Of a DNA stretch of 56,088 nucleotides, positions 15,552 through 25,394 are shown in pieces. Position 1 is the stretch's first letter. The number at the start of each line of letters is the position of its first letter. The position numbers and the translations under genes are program-made. The notes under the pieces were generated by a model, which was given only the letters and a program-made list of their open reading frames with translations, was not told the DNA's origin and did not search any database. The stretch is from Desulfovibrio piger ATCC 29098 (GTDB lineage Bacteria > Desulfobacterota > Desulfovibrionia > Desulfovibrionales > Desulfovibrionaceae), in the NCBI RefSeq assembly GCF_000156375.1, contig NZ_DS996351.1, forward strand, positions 326,913 through 383,000, read 5' to 3'.

Positions 15552-18173
15552 TTACAGCCCCAGATGTCGATAGATAGCCTTTATGTCCACGCTCTGGCGC
15601 ACCACCTCGGCCAGGCGGTCCAGCGAGGCTTCCAGATCGCAGCGCACCAGCTGGCGGCCCTGCGGCTCCAGGCCCACGTCCTGCCGCACATGGTCCAGCC
15701 AGGCGCGGCGGAAGGCGTCGTCATCGAACAGGCCGTGCAGATAGGTAGCCCAGCGGCGGCCGCTCACATAGCCGCAGACACGCTCTTCCGGGGAGCCTTG
15801 GCCTTCGCGCACGAAGAGGGGCAGGGCCGAAGGGCCGTGGCTGGTATGGCCGTGATGGATCTCATAGCCGCCGGTCATGACCGGCAGCGGCGTGGCCGCC
15901 CGGCGTACGCTGACCAGCGTCTTGTCCGCCGCAAAGGTGGATTCCAGATCCATGAGCCCGAGGCCGGGCACGGAAGGCGCGGCGGATTCCAGCCCCAGCG
16001 GGTCGAGGATGGCGCGTCCCAGCATCTGGAGCCCGCCGCAGATGCCCAGCAGCCAGCCGTCCCGGGCGGCATGGCGGCAGATGAGGTCGGCCAGGCCTTC
16101 GGCCCGCAGGGCGGCCAGGTCGGCGGCCACGCTCTTGGTGCCGGGCAGGATGACCACGTGGGGCTGCCCCCAGTCTTCGGCCCGACGCACGGCCCGCAGG
16201 CGTACGTCCGGTTCGGCGGCCAGAGGCGTCATGTCGGTAAAATTGGACACATGCCGGGGCATGACCACGGCGATGTCGAGGATGCCGGGCGGGGGCGGCG
16301 TGGTGTCCGCCGCCTGCGACCAGGGAAAGCCCGCCATGTCCTCATCCGGGATGTTGATGTCGCGCAGCCAGGGGATGACGCCCAGCACCGGGATGCCGGT
16401 GGCCTGCCGCACATAGGCGTGGGCTGGTTCCAGAAAAGAGGCGTCGCCCCGGAACTTGTTGACGAGCCAGCCCGCCAGCAGGGAACGCTCCTGCTGTTCC
16501 AGGGTCATCCAGGTACCCAGCAGCGAGGCATAGACCCCGCCGCGGTCGATGTCGCCCACCAGCAGCACAGAGGCCTGCGCATGGGCGGCCATGCGCATGT
16601 TGACGATGTCGTGCTGTTTGAGGTTCACCTCGCCGGGACTGCCCGCCCCTTCCAGGACCATGACTTCGTGCCGGTCGGCCAGCGTGTCATAGGCATCGCG
16701 CACGATCTGCCAAAGCCCGGTCTTGTAGCGGAAATACTCGCGGGCCTGCATGTGCCCCACCGGTTTGCCCAGGACGATGATCTGTGACCCGGTCTCCGAA
16801 TGCGGTTTGAGCAGCACGGGGTTCATGAGGGCCTCGGGATCGATGCGGGCCGCCTGGGCCTGGACGATCTGGGCGCGCCCCATCTCTTCGCCCATGGCGG
16901 TCACCCCGGAATTGAGGGACATGTTCTGGGCCTTGAACGGAGCCACATCGTAGCCGTCCTGCCTCAGGATGCGGCAAAAGGCGGCGGCCAGGATGCTCTT
17001 GCCCGCATCGGAGGACGTGCCCTGCAGCATGAGGGCGGGACGCCGTGAGCGCGGGCGCGGCGGCACGGACGCGGCCGGGTGCAGGATGCCGCGCAGGGCG
17101 TCGGCCAGCCGCCGGTGGTCTTCTTCCAGCCGCACGGCGGCCCGGAACCAGCTGCCGTCCTCCATTCCGCGATAATTGGAACAGTCGCGCACCGCGATAC
17201 CGTATTCCCGCAGCAGGCGGGCATACAGATCCGCCGGGGCCTGTCGGCAGCGGAACAGCACATAGTTGGCCAGCGAGGGAAAGACCGTGATGCCGGGCAC
17301 GTCGCGCAGGCAGGCGCACAAATGCTCGCGACGGCGGCGGTTCTCGTCCCGTGTCCGCTCGGCAAAGTCCGAGGTGTCCGCCAGCACGGCCTGTGCGGCG
17401 GCCAGGGCAAAGGCATTGACGCTCCAGGCGGGCAGCTGCCGGCGCCATCGCCCTGCCCGCTCCGCCCGCGTGACCAGATAGCCCAGCCGCACGCCGGGCA
17501 CGGCATGGAATTTTGTCAGGGAACGCAGCAGTACGGCATTGTCCGGCAGCTGCGGGATGAGGGAAGAGGCGTCGTCAGGGCCCGCATAGGCGGCAAAGGC
17601 TTCGTCGATGACCCAGAGCAGGTCGGGGCGGGCCTCCAGCAGGCGGCGGCAGGCCGCAGGCGGCAGGAAGGAGCCGGAAGGGTTGCCCGGATTGGCCAGC
17701 CAGACGGCCGCCCGGGCCGGGACGTCCGCCAGCAGGGAGATTAGCCGCCGGAGCATGTCTTCGTCACTGTCCCCGTCACGGCGCACGCCGCAGTCTAGAT
17801 GGCGTACCTCCAGACCGGCCAGACCGCAGGCCAGGGCGTATTCGCTGAAGGCCGGTTCGATCACGGCGGCGCAGGGGATGTCTTCCTCTTTGAGGGCGCG
17901 GGCCAGCAGGTGGATGAGCTCATTGCTGCCGTTGCCGAACACGAAACAGTCCGCGGGCAGGTCGTAGAGACGGGCGGCGGCCTCCATGGCCTCTTCCGCA
18001 TGGGGCGAAGGATAGGCCGAGATCTGGTCCAGGGCGCGGCAAAGAGCCAGACGCAGGAATTCCGGTGCGCCTTCGGGACGGACGTTGACGCTGAAATCCA
18101 GCAGACTGTCAGGCGTGCGCCCGGCCAGTGCGGCCATGCGCAGCCGGTCGCCGCCGTGAGCTTCAGACTTCAT
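15552..18173 (-). CDS. cobD-cbiP: Fused L-threonine-O-3-phosphate decarboxylase (CobD/CobC type) and cobyric acid synthase (CbiP/CobQ)
   Basis: An 873-residue two-enzyme fusion. Residues 1-370 are a PLP-dependent class II aminotransferase-fold protein with [28 protein letters not shown] and the PLP lysine K221 in [11 protein letters not shown]. In B12 synthesis this family makes (R)-1-aminopropan-2-ol phosphate from L-threonine phosphate. Residues 380-873 are cobyric acid synthase: an ATP-binding domain starting [14 protein letters not shown] and a class I glutamine amidotransferase domain with nucleophile C712 in [12 protein letters not shown] and a later [10 protein letters not shown]. It amidates adenosylcobyrinic acid a,c-diamide. 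The fused steps supply the two parts joined by CbiB. The start at 18173 follows GAGGAGG and overlaps cbiA by 11 bases; an open frame further upstream is an accident of GC-rich sequence. Confidence 0.88.
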   Translation of the reverse strand: MKSEAHGGDRLRMAALAGRTPDSLLDFSVNVRPEGAPEFLRLALCRALDQISAYPSPHAEEAMEAAARLYDLPADCFVFGNGSNELIHLLARALKEEDIPCAAVIEPAFSEYALACGLAGLEVRHLDCGVRRDGDSDEDMLRRLISLLADVPARAAVWLANPGNPSGSFLPPAACRRLLEARPDLLWVIDEAFAAYAGPDDASSLIPQLPDNAVLLRSLTKFHAVPGVRLGYLVTRAERAGRWRRQLPAWSVNAFALAAAQAVLADTSDFAERTRDENRRRREHLCACLRDVPGITVFPSLANYVLFRCRQAPADLYARLLREYGIAVRDCSNYRGMEDGSWFRAAVRLEEDHRRLADALRGILHPAASVPPRPRSRRPALMLQGTSSDAGKSILAAAFCRILRQDGYDVAPFKAQNMSLNSGVTAMGEEMGRAQIVQAQAARIDPEALMNPVLLKPHSETGSQIIVLGKPVGHMQAREYFRYKTGLWQIVRDAYDTLADRHEVMVLEGAGSPGEVNLKQHDIVNMRMAAHAQASVLLVGDIDRGGVYASLLGTWMTLEQQERSLLAGWLVNKFRGDASFLEPAHAYVRQATGIPVLGVIPWLRDINIPDEDMAGFPWSQAADTTPPPPGILDIAVVMPRHVSNFTDMTPLAAEPDVRLRAVRRAEDWGQPHVVILPGTKSVAADLAALRAEGLADLICRHAARDGWLLGICGGLQMLGRAILDPLGLESAAPSVPGLGLMDLESTFAADKTLVSVRRAATPLPVMTGGYEIHHGHTSHGPSALPLFVREGQGSPEERVCGYVSGRRWATYLHGLFDDDAFRRAWLDHVRQDVGLEPQGRQLVRCDLEASLDRLAEVVRQSVDIKAIYRHLGL

Positions 18174-20145
18174 GGGGATCCTCCTCGAAGGTCGGTGACG
18201 GCCTGTCCCCGCCGAGTGGGGCGAGGGCGGACAAGATGCGGGCCGCGCAGTGTTCGGGGCTGGTGCGGCTGGTATCCACACGCAGCTCACCGGGCAGGGG
18301 CGTATGGATGTCCCGCGCCTGGCGGGCGGCATGGGGCCAGTCCGGTGCGCGGTCGGTACGGCTTTTTTCCCGGCGTTCCAGTTCGTCCAGTTCGCAGCAG
18401 ACCTGTACGGGCAGGATGGGGACGCCCCGCAGGCGCTGCCACAGATCGGCGATCCAGTCCGGGCGCTCGCCCAGCACATGATCCACGATGGCCCACGCCC
18501 CGGCGTGCGCGGCTTCGGCCGTGGCCGCATGCAGGATGGCGGTCAGGGGCAGGCCCGTGGCGGCCAGGCCCTGCAGCAGGGCCCCCGGACGGCCGGGACA
18601 GGCCCGCAGCAGATCGTCCATGGAGAGGATGATGCTGTGGCGACCGAGATCGGCCAGCAGTTTTTCCTGCAGGGCGCGGGCCAGGGTGCTTTTGCCCGCG
18701 CTGGAGGGGCCGTTGAGCAGGATGACCTGCCCGGCAGGCGTGTGGGGTGCCGGAGCGGCAGATGGCGTCTCCGCATCCACGCCAGCATCCGCGGCCGCAT
18801 CGGCCAGGCCGCCCCAGTAAAGATGTACATAGCCCGCCCGCACATTGCCGTGACGCACGCCTTCGGGGCGGGTGCCCGTGCGATCCGTGACGTCATAGAG
18901 GGGCGCGTAAGGCCGGTGCAGTTCGATGTGCGACCAGTGGAACTCGTGGCCCCGGCAGGTCTCCAGAGGCAGATCCAGGGGCGCGCCCCCCGTGAAGCGG
19001 ACATCGCGGTAACCCAGCGAACGCAGGCCCTGTCCCATGCGGGCCGTGGCCTCCAGCACACCGCACATGGGCCAGACGCGGCGTTCCCCGTCCAGACCGT
19101 GACCTTCGGCGGCGGCCTCCAGCCCGGAACACAGGTACATGTAGCCGCCGCATTCGGCGTAGATCTCGCCGCCCGCGGCGGCAAAATCCCTGATGGCGCT
19201 ACGCATGGCCGTATTGGCGGACAGTTGGGCGGCAAAGGCTTCCGGGTAGCCGCCGCCCAGATACAGGGTGTCCGGCTGCGGCGGCAGGGCCGTATCCCGC
19301 AGGGGGGAGAAGGGGATAATCTCCCAGCCGCGGGCGCGCAGGGCGTCCTCGTTGGCGCGGTAATAAAAGCAAAAGGCCTCGTCCCGGGCCACAGCCAGGC
19401 GCCGCTGCCGTTGCCCGGGGGCGGGCCGGGGCTGCGCGAGCGGCCGGGGCTGGCGCGTCAGGGCCAGCAGGCGGTCCAGATCCACATGTTTTTCCGCCAG
19501 TTCCGCCAGACGGTCCGTCCAGGCCGTATCGCAATCGCTTTCAGCAGCGGGCAGCAGGCCCAGCTGCCGTTCCGGGATGCGGCAGGCCTCGTGGCGGGGC
19601 AGGGCGCCCAGCAAGGGCGGCAGCCCGGTCTTTTCCAGTGCCTGACGCAGGATATCCGCATGGCGCGGGCTCCCGGCATTGTTGGCGATGACGCCGACCA
19701 GCCGGACGCCATGACGTGCCGCCTGTTGCCGGAACCCCTCCACCAGCGCCGTCAGGGAGGCGGCCATGCCCCGCACGTTGACCACCAGCAGCACGGGCAG
19801 GCACAGCACACGGGCGCAGTCCAGGGTGCTGCCGGAGAGATCGTCCGGAGAGCGGCCGTCCAGCAGGCCCATGACGCCCTCGCAGATAGCGGCGTCGGCC
19901 CCCTGCACGGCGGCCCGCCACTGGGCGCGCACACCGGCCTCGCCCATCATCCAGGTATCCAGATTGCAGGCCGGGCGGCCGGTGGCCAGGGCATGGAAAG
20001 TGGGGTCGATGTAGTCCGGCCCGCATTTGCAGCCCTGTACGGCAAGGCCCCGGCGGACAAGGGCCCGCATCAGGGCCACGGCCACGGCGGTCTTGCCCTC
20101 GCCGGAGCGGGGGGCGGCCAGGCAAAAGGCGTGGAAGGCCCGCAT
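18163..20145 (-). CDS. cbiA: Cobyrinate a,c-diamide synthase (CbiA) fused to a C-terminal P-loop kinase domain
   Basis: A 660-residue protein. Residues 1-455 are CbiA/CobB: P-loop [33 protein letters not shown], and the glutaminase part with C332 in [11 protein letters not shown] and a C-terminal HEFHWSH motif. It amidates the a and c carboxylates of cobyrinate using ATP and glutamine. CbiA normally ends there. Here a proline/alanine linker leads to about 190 further residues with a second P-loop, [18 protein letters not shown] (from about 472), then a SMDDLL motif, like chloramphenicol phosphotransferase-type small-molecule kinases. The substrate is unknown. L-threonine is attractive, because the next gene encodes the enzyme that uses threonine phosphate. 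The start overlaps the stop of the upstream gene by one base (TGATG). Confidence 0.88.
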   Translation of the reverse strand: MRAFHAFCLAAPRSGEGKTAVAVALMRALVRRGLAVQGCKCGPDYIDPTFHALATGRPACNLDTWMMGEAGVRAQWRAAVQGADAAICEGVMGLLDGRSPDDLSGSTLDCARVLCLPVLLVVNVRGMAASLTALVEGFRQQAARHGVRLVGVIANNAGSPRHADILRQALEKTGLPPLLGALPRHEACRIPERQLGLLPAAESDCDTAWTDRLAELAEKHVDLDRLLALTRQPRPLAQPRPAPGQRQRRLAVARDEAFCFYYRANEDALRARGWEIIPFSPLRDTALPPQPDTLYLGGGYPEAFAAQLSANTAMRSAIRDFAAAGGEIYAECGGYMYLCSGLEAAAEGHGLDGERRVWPMCGVLEATARMGQGLRSLGYRDVRFTGGAPLDLPLETCRGHEFHWSHIELHRPYAPLYDVTDRTGTRPEGVRHGNVRAGYVHLYWGGLADAAADAGVDAETPSAAPAPHTPAGQVILLNGPSSAGKSTLARALQEKLLADLGRHSIILSMDDLLRACPGRPGALLQGLAATGLPLTAILHAATAEAAHAGAWAIVDHVLGERPDWIADLWQRLRGVPILPVQVCCELDELERREKSRTDRAPDWPHAARQARDIHTPLPGELRVDTSRTSPEHCAARILSALAPLGGDRPSPTFEEDPHEV

Positions 20146-22169
20146 CAGCGACCGTCCGCGGCGGACGCGGGGGCGTCCTTGTCCAGATATTTTTCCGCAT
20201 AGCCGCGGGCTTCGAACAGCGCACCCTGATCCGTGACCGTGCGTGCGCTGCCGATGAGCACCAGCGTGGACATGTCCACGTCATCGGCGGGCAGGTCGGC
20301 CAGGCGGCCGATCCAGCGCGTCTCTTCCGGGCGACCGGCATGGCGCACGAAGGCGCAGAGAATGTCGCCACCGCGCGCTTCGCGGAAGATGTCCAGGGCC
20401 TCGGCCAGCAGCTGGCGACGCTTGCGCCCGGCAGGATTGTACAGGGTCACGGGCAGGGCCGACTGCGCCACGGCCCGCAGGTTGCGGCGCACTTCGTCAG
20501 CGGGCACCAGCAGGTCGGAAAGGCTGACCAGCGAAAAACCGTTCTGCAGGGGGGCCCCCAGCGCGGCGGCGGCCGTGCTGGCGGCCGTGATGCCGGGCAG
20601 CACCCGGATGGGCAGGGCGCGGAAGGCCTGTTCGCGGGCGCGCAGTTCGAACAGCAGCCCGGCCATGGCCAGGATGCCCGGGTCGCCGGAGCAGACCATG
20701 CAGACCGTGGCCCCGGCAGCGGCAGCGGCCAGGGCGTCGCGGCAGCGTTCCACCTCGCCCTTCATGCCGGTCTCGATGAGGCGCTTGCCGTGGATGCGGT
20801 CGCGGATGAAATCCACATATTTGCTGTACCCGGCCACGGTATCGCAACGGCGCAGGGCAGCGTCCACTTCGGGCGTGAGCTGGGTGGGATCGCCGGAGCC
20901 CAGGCCCACTACCAGCACTTCGCCGTGCCGGGATGAGGGGGCCATGGACGCCGTGGCACCTGCCGGAGAGACCGCAGCCGGTCCGCTGTCTTCATGTTCC
21001 GCCGGGCCGGTGATGGCCAGTCCGCCGGTGATGCGGGCCACACGCCGGGTCAAACGATCACCGGCATGATCCGGGCCGTCCAGCAGGCAGACGGCATGGC
21101 GGCCGCTCTCGGCGCAGCAGATGACGGCAGCGTCCCCGGTGGCGGCAGGCAGCAGGGGCAGGGCCTGACGGGGCGTGCCCAGGATGATGTGGGCCTCGAA
21201 GCGGGGCAGGGCGTCGGCCAGAGCCGCGGCCATGTCGGCCACAGGCTGCGAGACAGGCTGCTGGTCATCGGCCGGGCAGGAAGCAAAGATCACGGGAGCG
21301 GGGGCATCGCCCTGGGCCAGTGCGGCGGCCAGCGTGCGGGCTTGGGCCAGTCCTGCCGGGCTGGCGGCGTACAGGGCGCAGGTACCGTGGAAGGCTTCGT
21401 CGGGCAGGCTGTTGCGGTAGCCGTGGGAAAAAGATCCGTCGTACAGGCGCGAGGCGGCCGCGGAAGCAGCCAGGGCACGACCAACCAAAATCAGGGATTG
21501 CCGCCGGAAGCCTGCTTCGTCCACCTTGCGGGCCAGATCGGACACCGTGCCGCGCACGACTTGCTCGTCAGGCCAGGAGGCGCGGTAGACGGCCGCGGCG
21601 GGCGTATCCGGCGCAAGACCGCCCGCATCCTGTAATTCCTGCATCAAGTCAGCCACTTTGCCTGTGCTGAGGAAAAAGGCCAACGTGGCCCCTGTGCGGG
21701 CAAACGTGGCGGCCTGTTCGCCCGCGGGCATGGGCGTGCGGCCGGGCGTACGGGTCAGGACCACGCTCTGGGCCGTTTCCGGGCCGGTCAGTTCGCAGCC
21801 CAGAGCGGCGGCCGCGGCGAACACGCTGCTCACGCCGGGGGTGATGCGCACGGTGATGCCCCGTTCGGCCAGCCCCCGGATCTGTTCGTCGATGGCGCCG
21901 TAAAGGGCGGGATCGCCGGTGTGCAGACGTACCACACGTTTGCCCGCCAGCGCGGCCTCGCTCATGACGGCCACCTGTTCCGCCAGATCCATGGAGGCGC
22001 TGTCCCGGCAAAGGCAGTCGGGGCGGCAATGGCGCAGCAGGGCAGGGGCCACCAGCGACCCCGCATAGACCACAAGATCGGCTTGCTGCAGGGCCTGCAG
22101 GCCGCGCATGGTGATAAGGTCTTCCGCACCGGGACCGGCGCCGACAATTTCCACAAAGGGCATGTTCAT
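20145..22169 (-). CDS. cbiF-cbiG-cbiH: Fused corrin-ring methyltransferases CbiF (C11) and CbiH (C17) with a degenerate CbiG-like linker domain
   Basis: A 674-residue fusion. Residues 1-250 are cobalt-precorrin-4 C11-methyltransferase: [43 protein letters not shown]. Residues 262-392 resemble the CbiG N-terminal domain ([20 protein letters not shown] ... [19 protein letters not shown]). The usual GHxGGAN motif is replaced and the CbiG C-terminal domain is missing, so lactone-opening activity is doubtful. Residues 415-674 are cobalt-factor III C17-methyltransferase: [37 protein letters not shown]. Both methyltransferases use SAM on the cobalt-corrin precursor in the cytoplasm. I chose the ATG at 22169 ([10 protein letters not shown]). 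A GTG at 22181 is possible, and no strong ribosome-binding site decides between them. It lies 45 bases after cbiD. Confidence 0.87.
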   Translation of the reverse strand: MNMPFVEIVGAGPGAEDLITMRGLQALQQADLVVYAGSLVAPALLRHCRPDCLCRDSASMDLAEQVAVMSEAALAGKRVVRLHTGDPALYGAIDEQIRGLAERGITVRITPGVSSVFAAAAALGCELTGPETAQSVVLTRTPGRTPMPAGEQAATFARTGATLAFFLSTGKVADLMQELQDAGGLAPDTPAAAVYRASWPDEQVVRGTVSDLARKVDEAGFRRQSLILVGRALAASAAASRLYDGSFSHGYRNSLPDEAFHGTCALYAASPAGLAQARTLAAALAQGDAPAPVIFASCPADDQQPVSQPVADMAAALADALPRFEAHIILGTPRQALPLLPAATGDAAVICCAESGRHAVCLLDGPDHAGDRLTRRVARITGGLAITGPAEHEDSGPAAVSPAGATASMAPSSRHGEVLVVGLGSGDPTQLTPEVDAALRRCDTVAGYSKYVDFIRDRIHGKRLIETGMKGEVERCRDALAAAAAGATVCMVCSGDPGILAMAGLLFELRAREQAFRALPIRVLPGITAASTAAAALGAPLQNGFSLVSLSDLLVPADEVRRNLRAVAQSALPVTLYNPAGRKRRQLLAEALDIFREARGGDILCAFVRHAGRPEETRWIGRLADLPADDVDMSTLVLIGSARTVTDQGALFEARGYAEKYLDKDAPASAADGR

Positions 22170-22214
22170 GGGCAAACTCACAGGGAGAGGTAAAAGGCTC
22201 CGGCCTCAGGGCGG

Positions 22215-23459
22215 TCAGGGCCTGTCGATGAAATAGCGCAGGCCGATGTCCGGGGCCTGTCCGTCAGGAGACGTGTCTTTCGGGCTGTCGTCCGTGCCGT
22301 CGTCCGGGAGCGGCAGGGGGGCAGTGGCCGTGCCGGGAGCCTGCCGCAGGCTTTCCTTGAACAGAAAGGCGCCGTCAAAGTCGAAGACCAGCAGGTGCAG
22401 GGAGGCTACAGCGGGAGCACGGCGGGAAAAATGTTCCAGGGCCGCCCGGGCCAGTCCGTGCAGCACAGGCAGACGTCCGGCTTCGGGGATGGAGAGCAGG
22501 GCCTCGCGCACGGATGCGCTGTGGTGCAAAGCTTCGTGCAGGGCAGTCTCTCCGGGCAGGCAGGCCCGCACCTGACGGCGCAGCAGGGCCATGTCCTGTT
22601 CCACCTGATGGGCGTGGGTGTTGGCAAAGCCCGCGGCATATTTGCAGAGCTTGCCTGCCATGCAGGCCACGACCACTTCCTGCATCTGATGGCCGGCGGC
22701 GATACCCAGACTGTCGGCGATGAAGTCCCCGATGCAGACGAAGGCGCTTTCCGGCCACTGGGGCAGCTGGCGACGGGCTCCCGCCTGGGTGCGGCCGCCG
22801 GTACAGAAGACCATCCCGCGGCCGCCGCTGCGCTGCCGGGCCCGTACGCACAGGCGCACGGTCTCCACATAGGCGGCGTGGCTGTAAGGCCGCACCAGTC
22901 CGGTGCTGCCCAGGATGGAGATGCCGCCTTCCACGCCCAGCCGGGGATTGAGGGTGTGGCGGGCCAGCTCCGCGCCGTTCTCCACGCCCAGTTCCAGCAG
23001 CCAGGAGCCTGCAGCCATGCCCGCACGGGCAAGGTTTGCAGCCAGCAGACGACGGGGACCGCCGGTGACGGCCCATTTGCCGGGCGGGCAGTCCAGGCCC
23101 TGCCGTGTGCAGCGGCCGATACCTTCCACGGCACGCAGGATGAGCACGGCCGCGCCTATGTCGAGGCGATGGTCCTCCGGCCGGGCATCTTCGGGCGCGC
23201 AGGCGGAAAGGCGGGCAAAGAGCACCGCACCATGCGTGCAGTCGGGATCGTCGCCGCCGTCCTTGACCATCTCGGCCATGCGGCCCGGAGCGGGCGGCCA
23301 CAGGGGCAGGAGACGCTCCTTGCCGTCGCCGAACAGCACAGGCACCACGGCCGGTGGCGTGTCCGTCCGCAGGGACTGCCAGCAGGCCACGGCTAGCGCG
23401 GCCGCACAGGCGCCGGTGGAATAGCCCCAGCGCAGGGACGTGTGGTCTTTGCGGCCCAT
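22215..23459 (-). CDS. cbiD: Cobalt-precorrin-5B C1-methyltransferase CbiD
   Basis: A 414-residue protein with the CbiD signature LRWGYSTGACAAALA near the N-terminus, and family segments GPRRLLAANLARAGM, GGISILGSTGLVRPYSHAAY, VCIGDFIADSLG and CKYAAGFANTHAHQVEQD. It methylates C1 of the cobalt-corrin ring with SAM in the anaerobic pathway, after CbiG. It is slightly longer than usual because of an acidic, low-complexity C-terminal tail (from about residue 375, with DGTDDSPKDTSPDG). It starts six bases after the cbiC stop, so it belongs to the same transcript. Confidence 0.92.
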   Translation of the reverse strand: MGRKDHTSLRWGYSTGACAAALAVACWQSLRTDTPPAVVPVLFGDGKERLLPLWPPAPGRMAEMVKDGGDDPDCTHGAVLFARLSACAPEDARPEDHRLDIGAAVLILRAVEGIGRCTRQGLDCPPGKWAVTGGPRRLLAANLARAGMAAGSWLLELGVENGAELARHTLNPRLGVEGGISILGSTGLVRPYSHAAYVETVRLCVRARQRSGGRGMVFCTGGRTQAGARRQLPQWPESAFVCIGDFIADSLGIAAGHQMQEVVVACMAGKLCKYAAGFANTHAHQVEQDMALLRRQVRACLPGETALHEALHHSASVREALLSIPEAGRLPVLHGLARAALEHFSRRAPAVASLHLLVFDFDGAFLFKESLRQAPGTATAPLPLPDDGTDDSPKDTSPDGQAPDIGLRYFIDRP

Positions 23460-23465
23460 GGCGGT

Positions 23466-24110
23466 CTAGGCACTCTCCATGACGGCGTGCAGGGTGGTGA
23501 CGGCAAGGGCGCTGCCGCCGCGGCGGCCTTCCAGCACGATCTGGGGCACAGGGCAGCGGCCCAGGAGTTCTTTGGATTCCACCACGTTGACGAATCCCAC
23601 GGGCATGCCCACCACCAGGGCCGGGCGGACGCCTTCTTCAAGGATATAGCGGGCGATGCGGGCCAGGGCCAGCGGTGCGTTGCCGATGAGCACGATGCCG
23701 CCATCCAGCAGGGGGCGGGCTTTTTCGGCGCTGCACAGGGCGCGGGTATGGCCTTCGGCGCGGGCCCGTTCCACCACATCGGGGTCCGTGATGTAGCAAT
23801 GCAGGTCTTCAGGCCCATAGCCCGGATGGAGCATGCGCAGTTTGGGCAGGGACAGGCCGGAGCGCAGCATCTGGGAATCACAGAAGATGGGGGCCTTGCG
23901 GCGCAGGGCGGCCAGCCCGGCGGACACCGGATCGTGGCGGAAAACAAGGGTATCCGCGATGTGCATGTCCGCCGTGGTGTGGATAAGGCGGCGTGCCACG
24001 CGCCAGTGCGGGGCGGACAGGGTGCGATGCAGGTCGCATTCGGCCTCGATGCGGCGGAAGCTTTCCTGCTCGATCTCTGCGGGGCTCATGTTCCAGCGAA
24101 TCGTTTCCAT
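23466..24110 (-). CDS. cbiC: Cobalt-precorrin-8 methylmutase CbiC
   Basis: A 214-residue enzyme that moves the methyl group from C11 to C12 to form cobyrinate. The active-site histidine lies in RRLIHTTADMHIADTL. The family segments PIFCDSQMLRSGL, GNAPLALARI and VVGMPVGFVNVVESKE are intact, and its length is normal. It is the first gene of the minus-strand cobalamin operon. The ribosome-binding site is modest (AGGATA), and upstream lie 396 bases without a gene and without a recognisable cobalamin riboswitch. The operon therefore seems to be regulated differently from most cbi operons, or from a distant promoter. Confidence 0.93.
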   Translation of the reverse strand: METIRWNMSPAEIEQESFRRIEAECDLHRTLSAPHWRVARRLIHTTADMHIADTLVFRHDPVSAGLAALRRKAPIFCDSQMLRSGLSLPKLRMLHPGYGPEDLHCYITDPDVVERARAEGHTRALCSAEKARPLLDGGIVLIGNAPLALARIARYILEEGVRPALVVGMPVGFVNVVESKELLGRCPVPQIVLEGRRGGSALAVTTLHAVMESA

Positions 24111-24506
24111 GGGATATCCTGCTGAACAGCAGTCAGAAAGGTCGGGAAAAACGCGACAAGAATGCAGAAAATCGGCGTGCTGTGCAAGAGGGGAAGTGCA
24201 GGCTTGGGAGGCCCGCCAGCCGTACAGGAGCCGCTTGGGAAGAAGCGCCTTGCCCGATGGGGACAGGCAGGCACGCTGGCGTCAGCCTTTGACAGGCGGA
24301 CGGGAAGATATGCGGCAGCGTGCCGTGAGCCTAGGGAAGAGGAGGGGATGCGCTGGCGGCGATGCCCCGGATTTGTGCGCTGGCCGGCCAGCATGGGGCG
24401 GGATGTCGTATCGGGGCAGGCGCGGGGTACGTATGTGCGTGATAAATGGCCGTGACGCCGCAGCGGGTACGGCGTCACGGAAAAAGCGGGACTGTCCGGG
24501 ACAGGC
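24111..24506. other. Intergenic region upstream of the cobalamin operon
   Basis: This is 396 bases without a credible gene. It holds the 11-bp inverted repeat at 24450-24480. I searched the minus strand for GGGAA, the CCGCCACT box and a B12 box in riboswitch order and did not find them. A weak promoter candidate (TTGCAC, 17 bases, CATTCT) precedes cbiC by about 60 bases. Confidence 0.5.
24450..24480 (-). terminator. Hairpin, possible terminator of the oxidoreductase gene
   Basis: CCGTGACGCCG and CGGCGTCACGG form a perfect 11-bp stem with a nine-base loop, 26 bases after the oxidoreductase stop on the minus strand. The following bases (CCATTTATC) are a poor T run, so termination strength is uncertain. 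Confidence 0.5.
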
Positions 24507-25061
24507 CTACAGCGAGGCCCCAAAGCGGAACGCCTGATCCAGAACAGGCTGCCCTGCTACGGCACCGGCTTCGAACACACCGCCGGCCAGGACCTGTCCG
24601 CGGTCTTTCCAGCCGAGGAAGCCCAGGAGCGCGTGGTAGTAGTCCAGCACCGGCTTCCAGTTGTCTGCGCTGTTGCCTTCGGCCGCCATGATGAGCGCAC
24701 ACTCTTTTTGGGGATTGGCATAGCCGGGGAAGCATTCGGCCACGGCAAAAAGACGATCAAAAGCCGTCTTCAGCTGGCCGGAAAAACCCCAGTAATACAT
24801 GGGCGATGCCAGCACAATGATGTCGGCTTCCCGGTAGGCGGGGTAGATGAGCCCCATATCATCCTTTTGCACGCAGGGACTTGCGGGGTCCTTGCCGCCC
24901 TTCACACAGCCCAGGCAGCCGTGGATGTCCAGCCTGTGCAGGTCGAACCGGGTCACCTGATGGCCCGCGCTTCGGGCACCGGCGCTGAAAGCATCGCACA
25001 GCATGGCCGTATTGCCCTTGCTGCGGGGACTTCCGTTGAGGATGAGGATCTTCTTGCTCAT
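24507..25061 (-). CDS. Flavodoxin-fold NAD(P)H-dependent oxidoreductase
   Basis: A 184-residue protein with the FMN-phosphate loop LNGSPRSKGNT, a cysteine pair in HGCLGCVKGG, and the flavodoxin-like segment DIIVLASPMYYWGFSGQLKTAFDR, as in NADPH-dependent FMN reductases and iron-sulfur flavoprotein relatives. With only the first cysteines conserved it need not carry a cluster. It probably reduces quinones, nitro compounds or other electrophiles with FMN. The start at 25061 follows AGGAGG; the frame stays open upstream to 25154. A 22-base promoter element shared with the tetR gene suggests control by that repressor. Confidence 0.85.
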   Translation of the reverse strand: MSKKILILNGSPRSKGNTAMLCDAFSAGARSAGHQVTRFDLHRLDIHGCLGCVKGGKDPASPCVQKDDMGLIYPAYREADIIVLASPMYYWGFSGQLKTAFDRLFAVAECFPGYANPQKECALIMAAEGNSADNWKPVLDYYHALLGFLGWKDRGQVLAGGVFEAGAVAGQPVLDQAFRFGASL

Positions 25062-25394
25062 GATGTTTCCTCCTGTGCCGCATAGGCGGCACTGTGGTTG
25101 TGGCATGGCTCCGCGCGTATCCTGCCGGGTCAGGCCGGAGCATGCTTTGGCCATTTGCTGTGGCTGGACCCGCTGCCCGGGCTTGCGGGCGTGGAGGAGT
25201 GGCCATGCCTTTTGTTTTCTTCCGGCGGACGGATGATGGCTGTCGTGTCCGCATGGATATTTTTGTAATAATCACTAAGAAAATGTCAATACCTTTGCGC
25301 CACCTGGTGCCCAGGAACAGGCAACAGGAAAAGCGGCAACAGGACTAAGATGTACGGACAGCGGAAGAGCGGGAAGGACAGGCAGGCCTGCGGC
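25062..25394. other. Regulatory region between tetR and the oxidoreductase
   Basis: This is 333 bases without a gene. On the minus strand it holds TTGACA (25284-25289 reversed), 16 bases, then TACAAA, a likely promoter for the oxidoreductase. The element at 25257-25278 lies across that promoter. Confidence 0.5.
25257..25278 (-). promoter_or_regulatory. Probable TetR operator, copy 1 (oxidoreductase promoter)
   Basis: On the plus strand it reads ATATTTTT, G, TAAT, AAT, CACTAA. It matches copy 2 at 26121-26142 at 18 of 22 positions, and lies directly downstream of a TTGACA box read on the minus strand, over the -10 region. It is therefore placed to repress the oxidoreductase gene. Confidence 0.55.

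Noticed and set aside
18174..18530. Upstream extension of the CobD-CbiP frame
   Set aside because: The 119 extra residues are antisense-like Arg/Pro-rich sequence overlapping the kinase domain of cbiA. The ATG at 18173 has GAGGAGG and begins the family homology.
18250..20202. Long plus-strand open frame opposite cbiA (650 codons)
   Set aside because: Same kind of shadow. The minus strand carries complete CbiA and kinase motifs.
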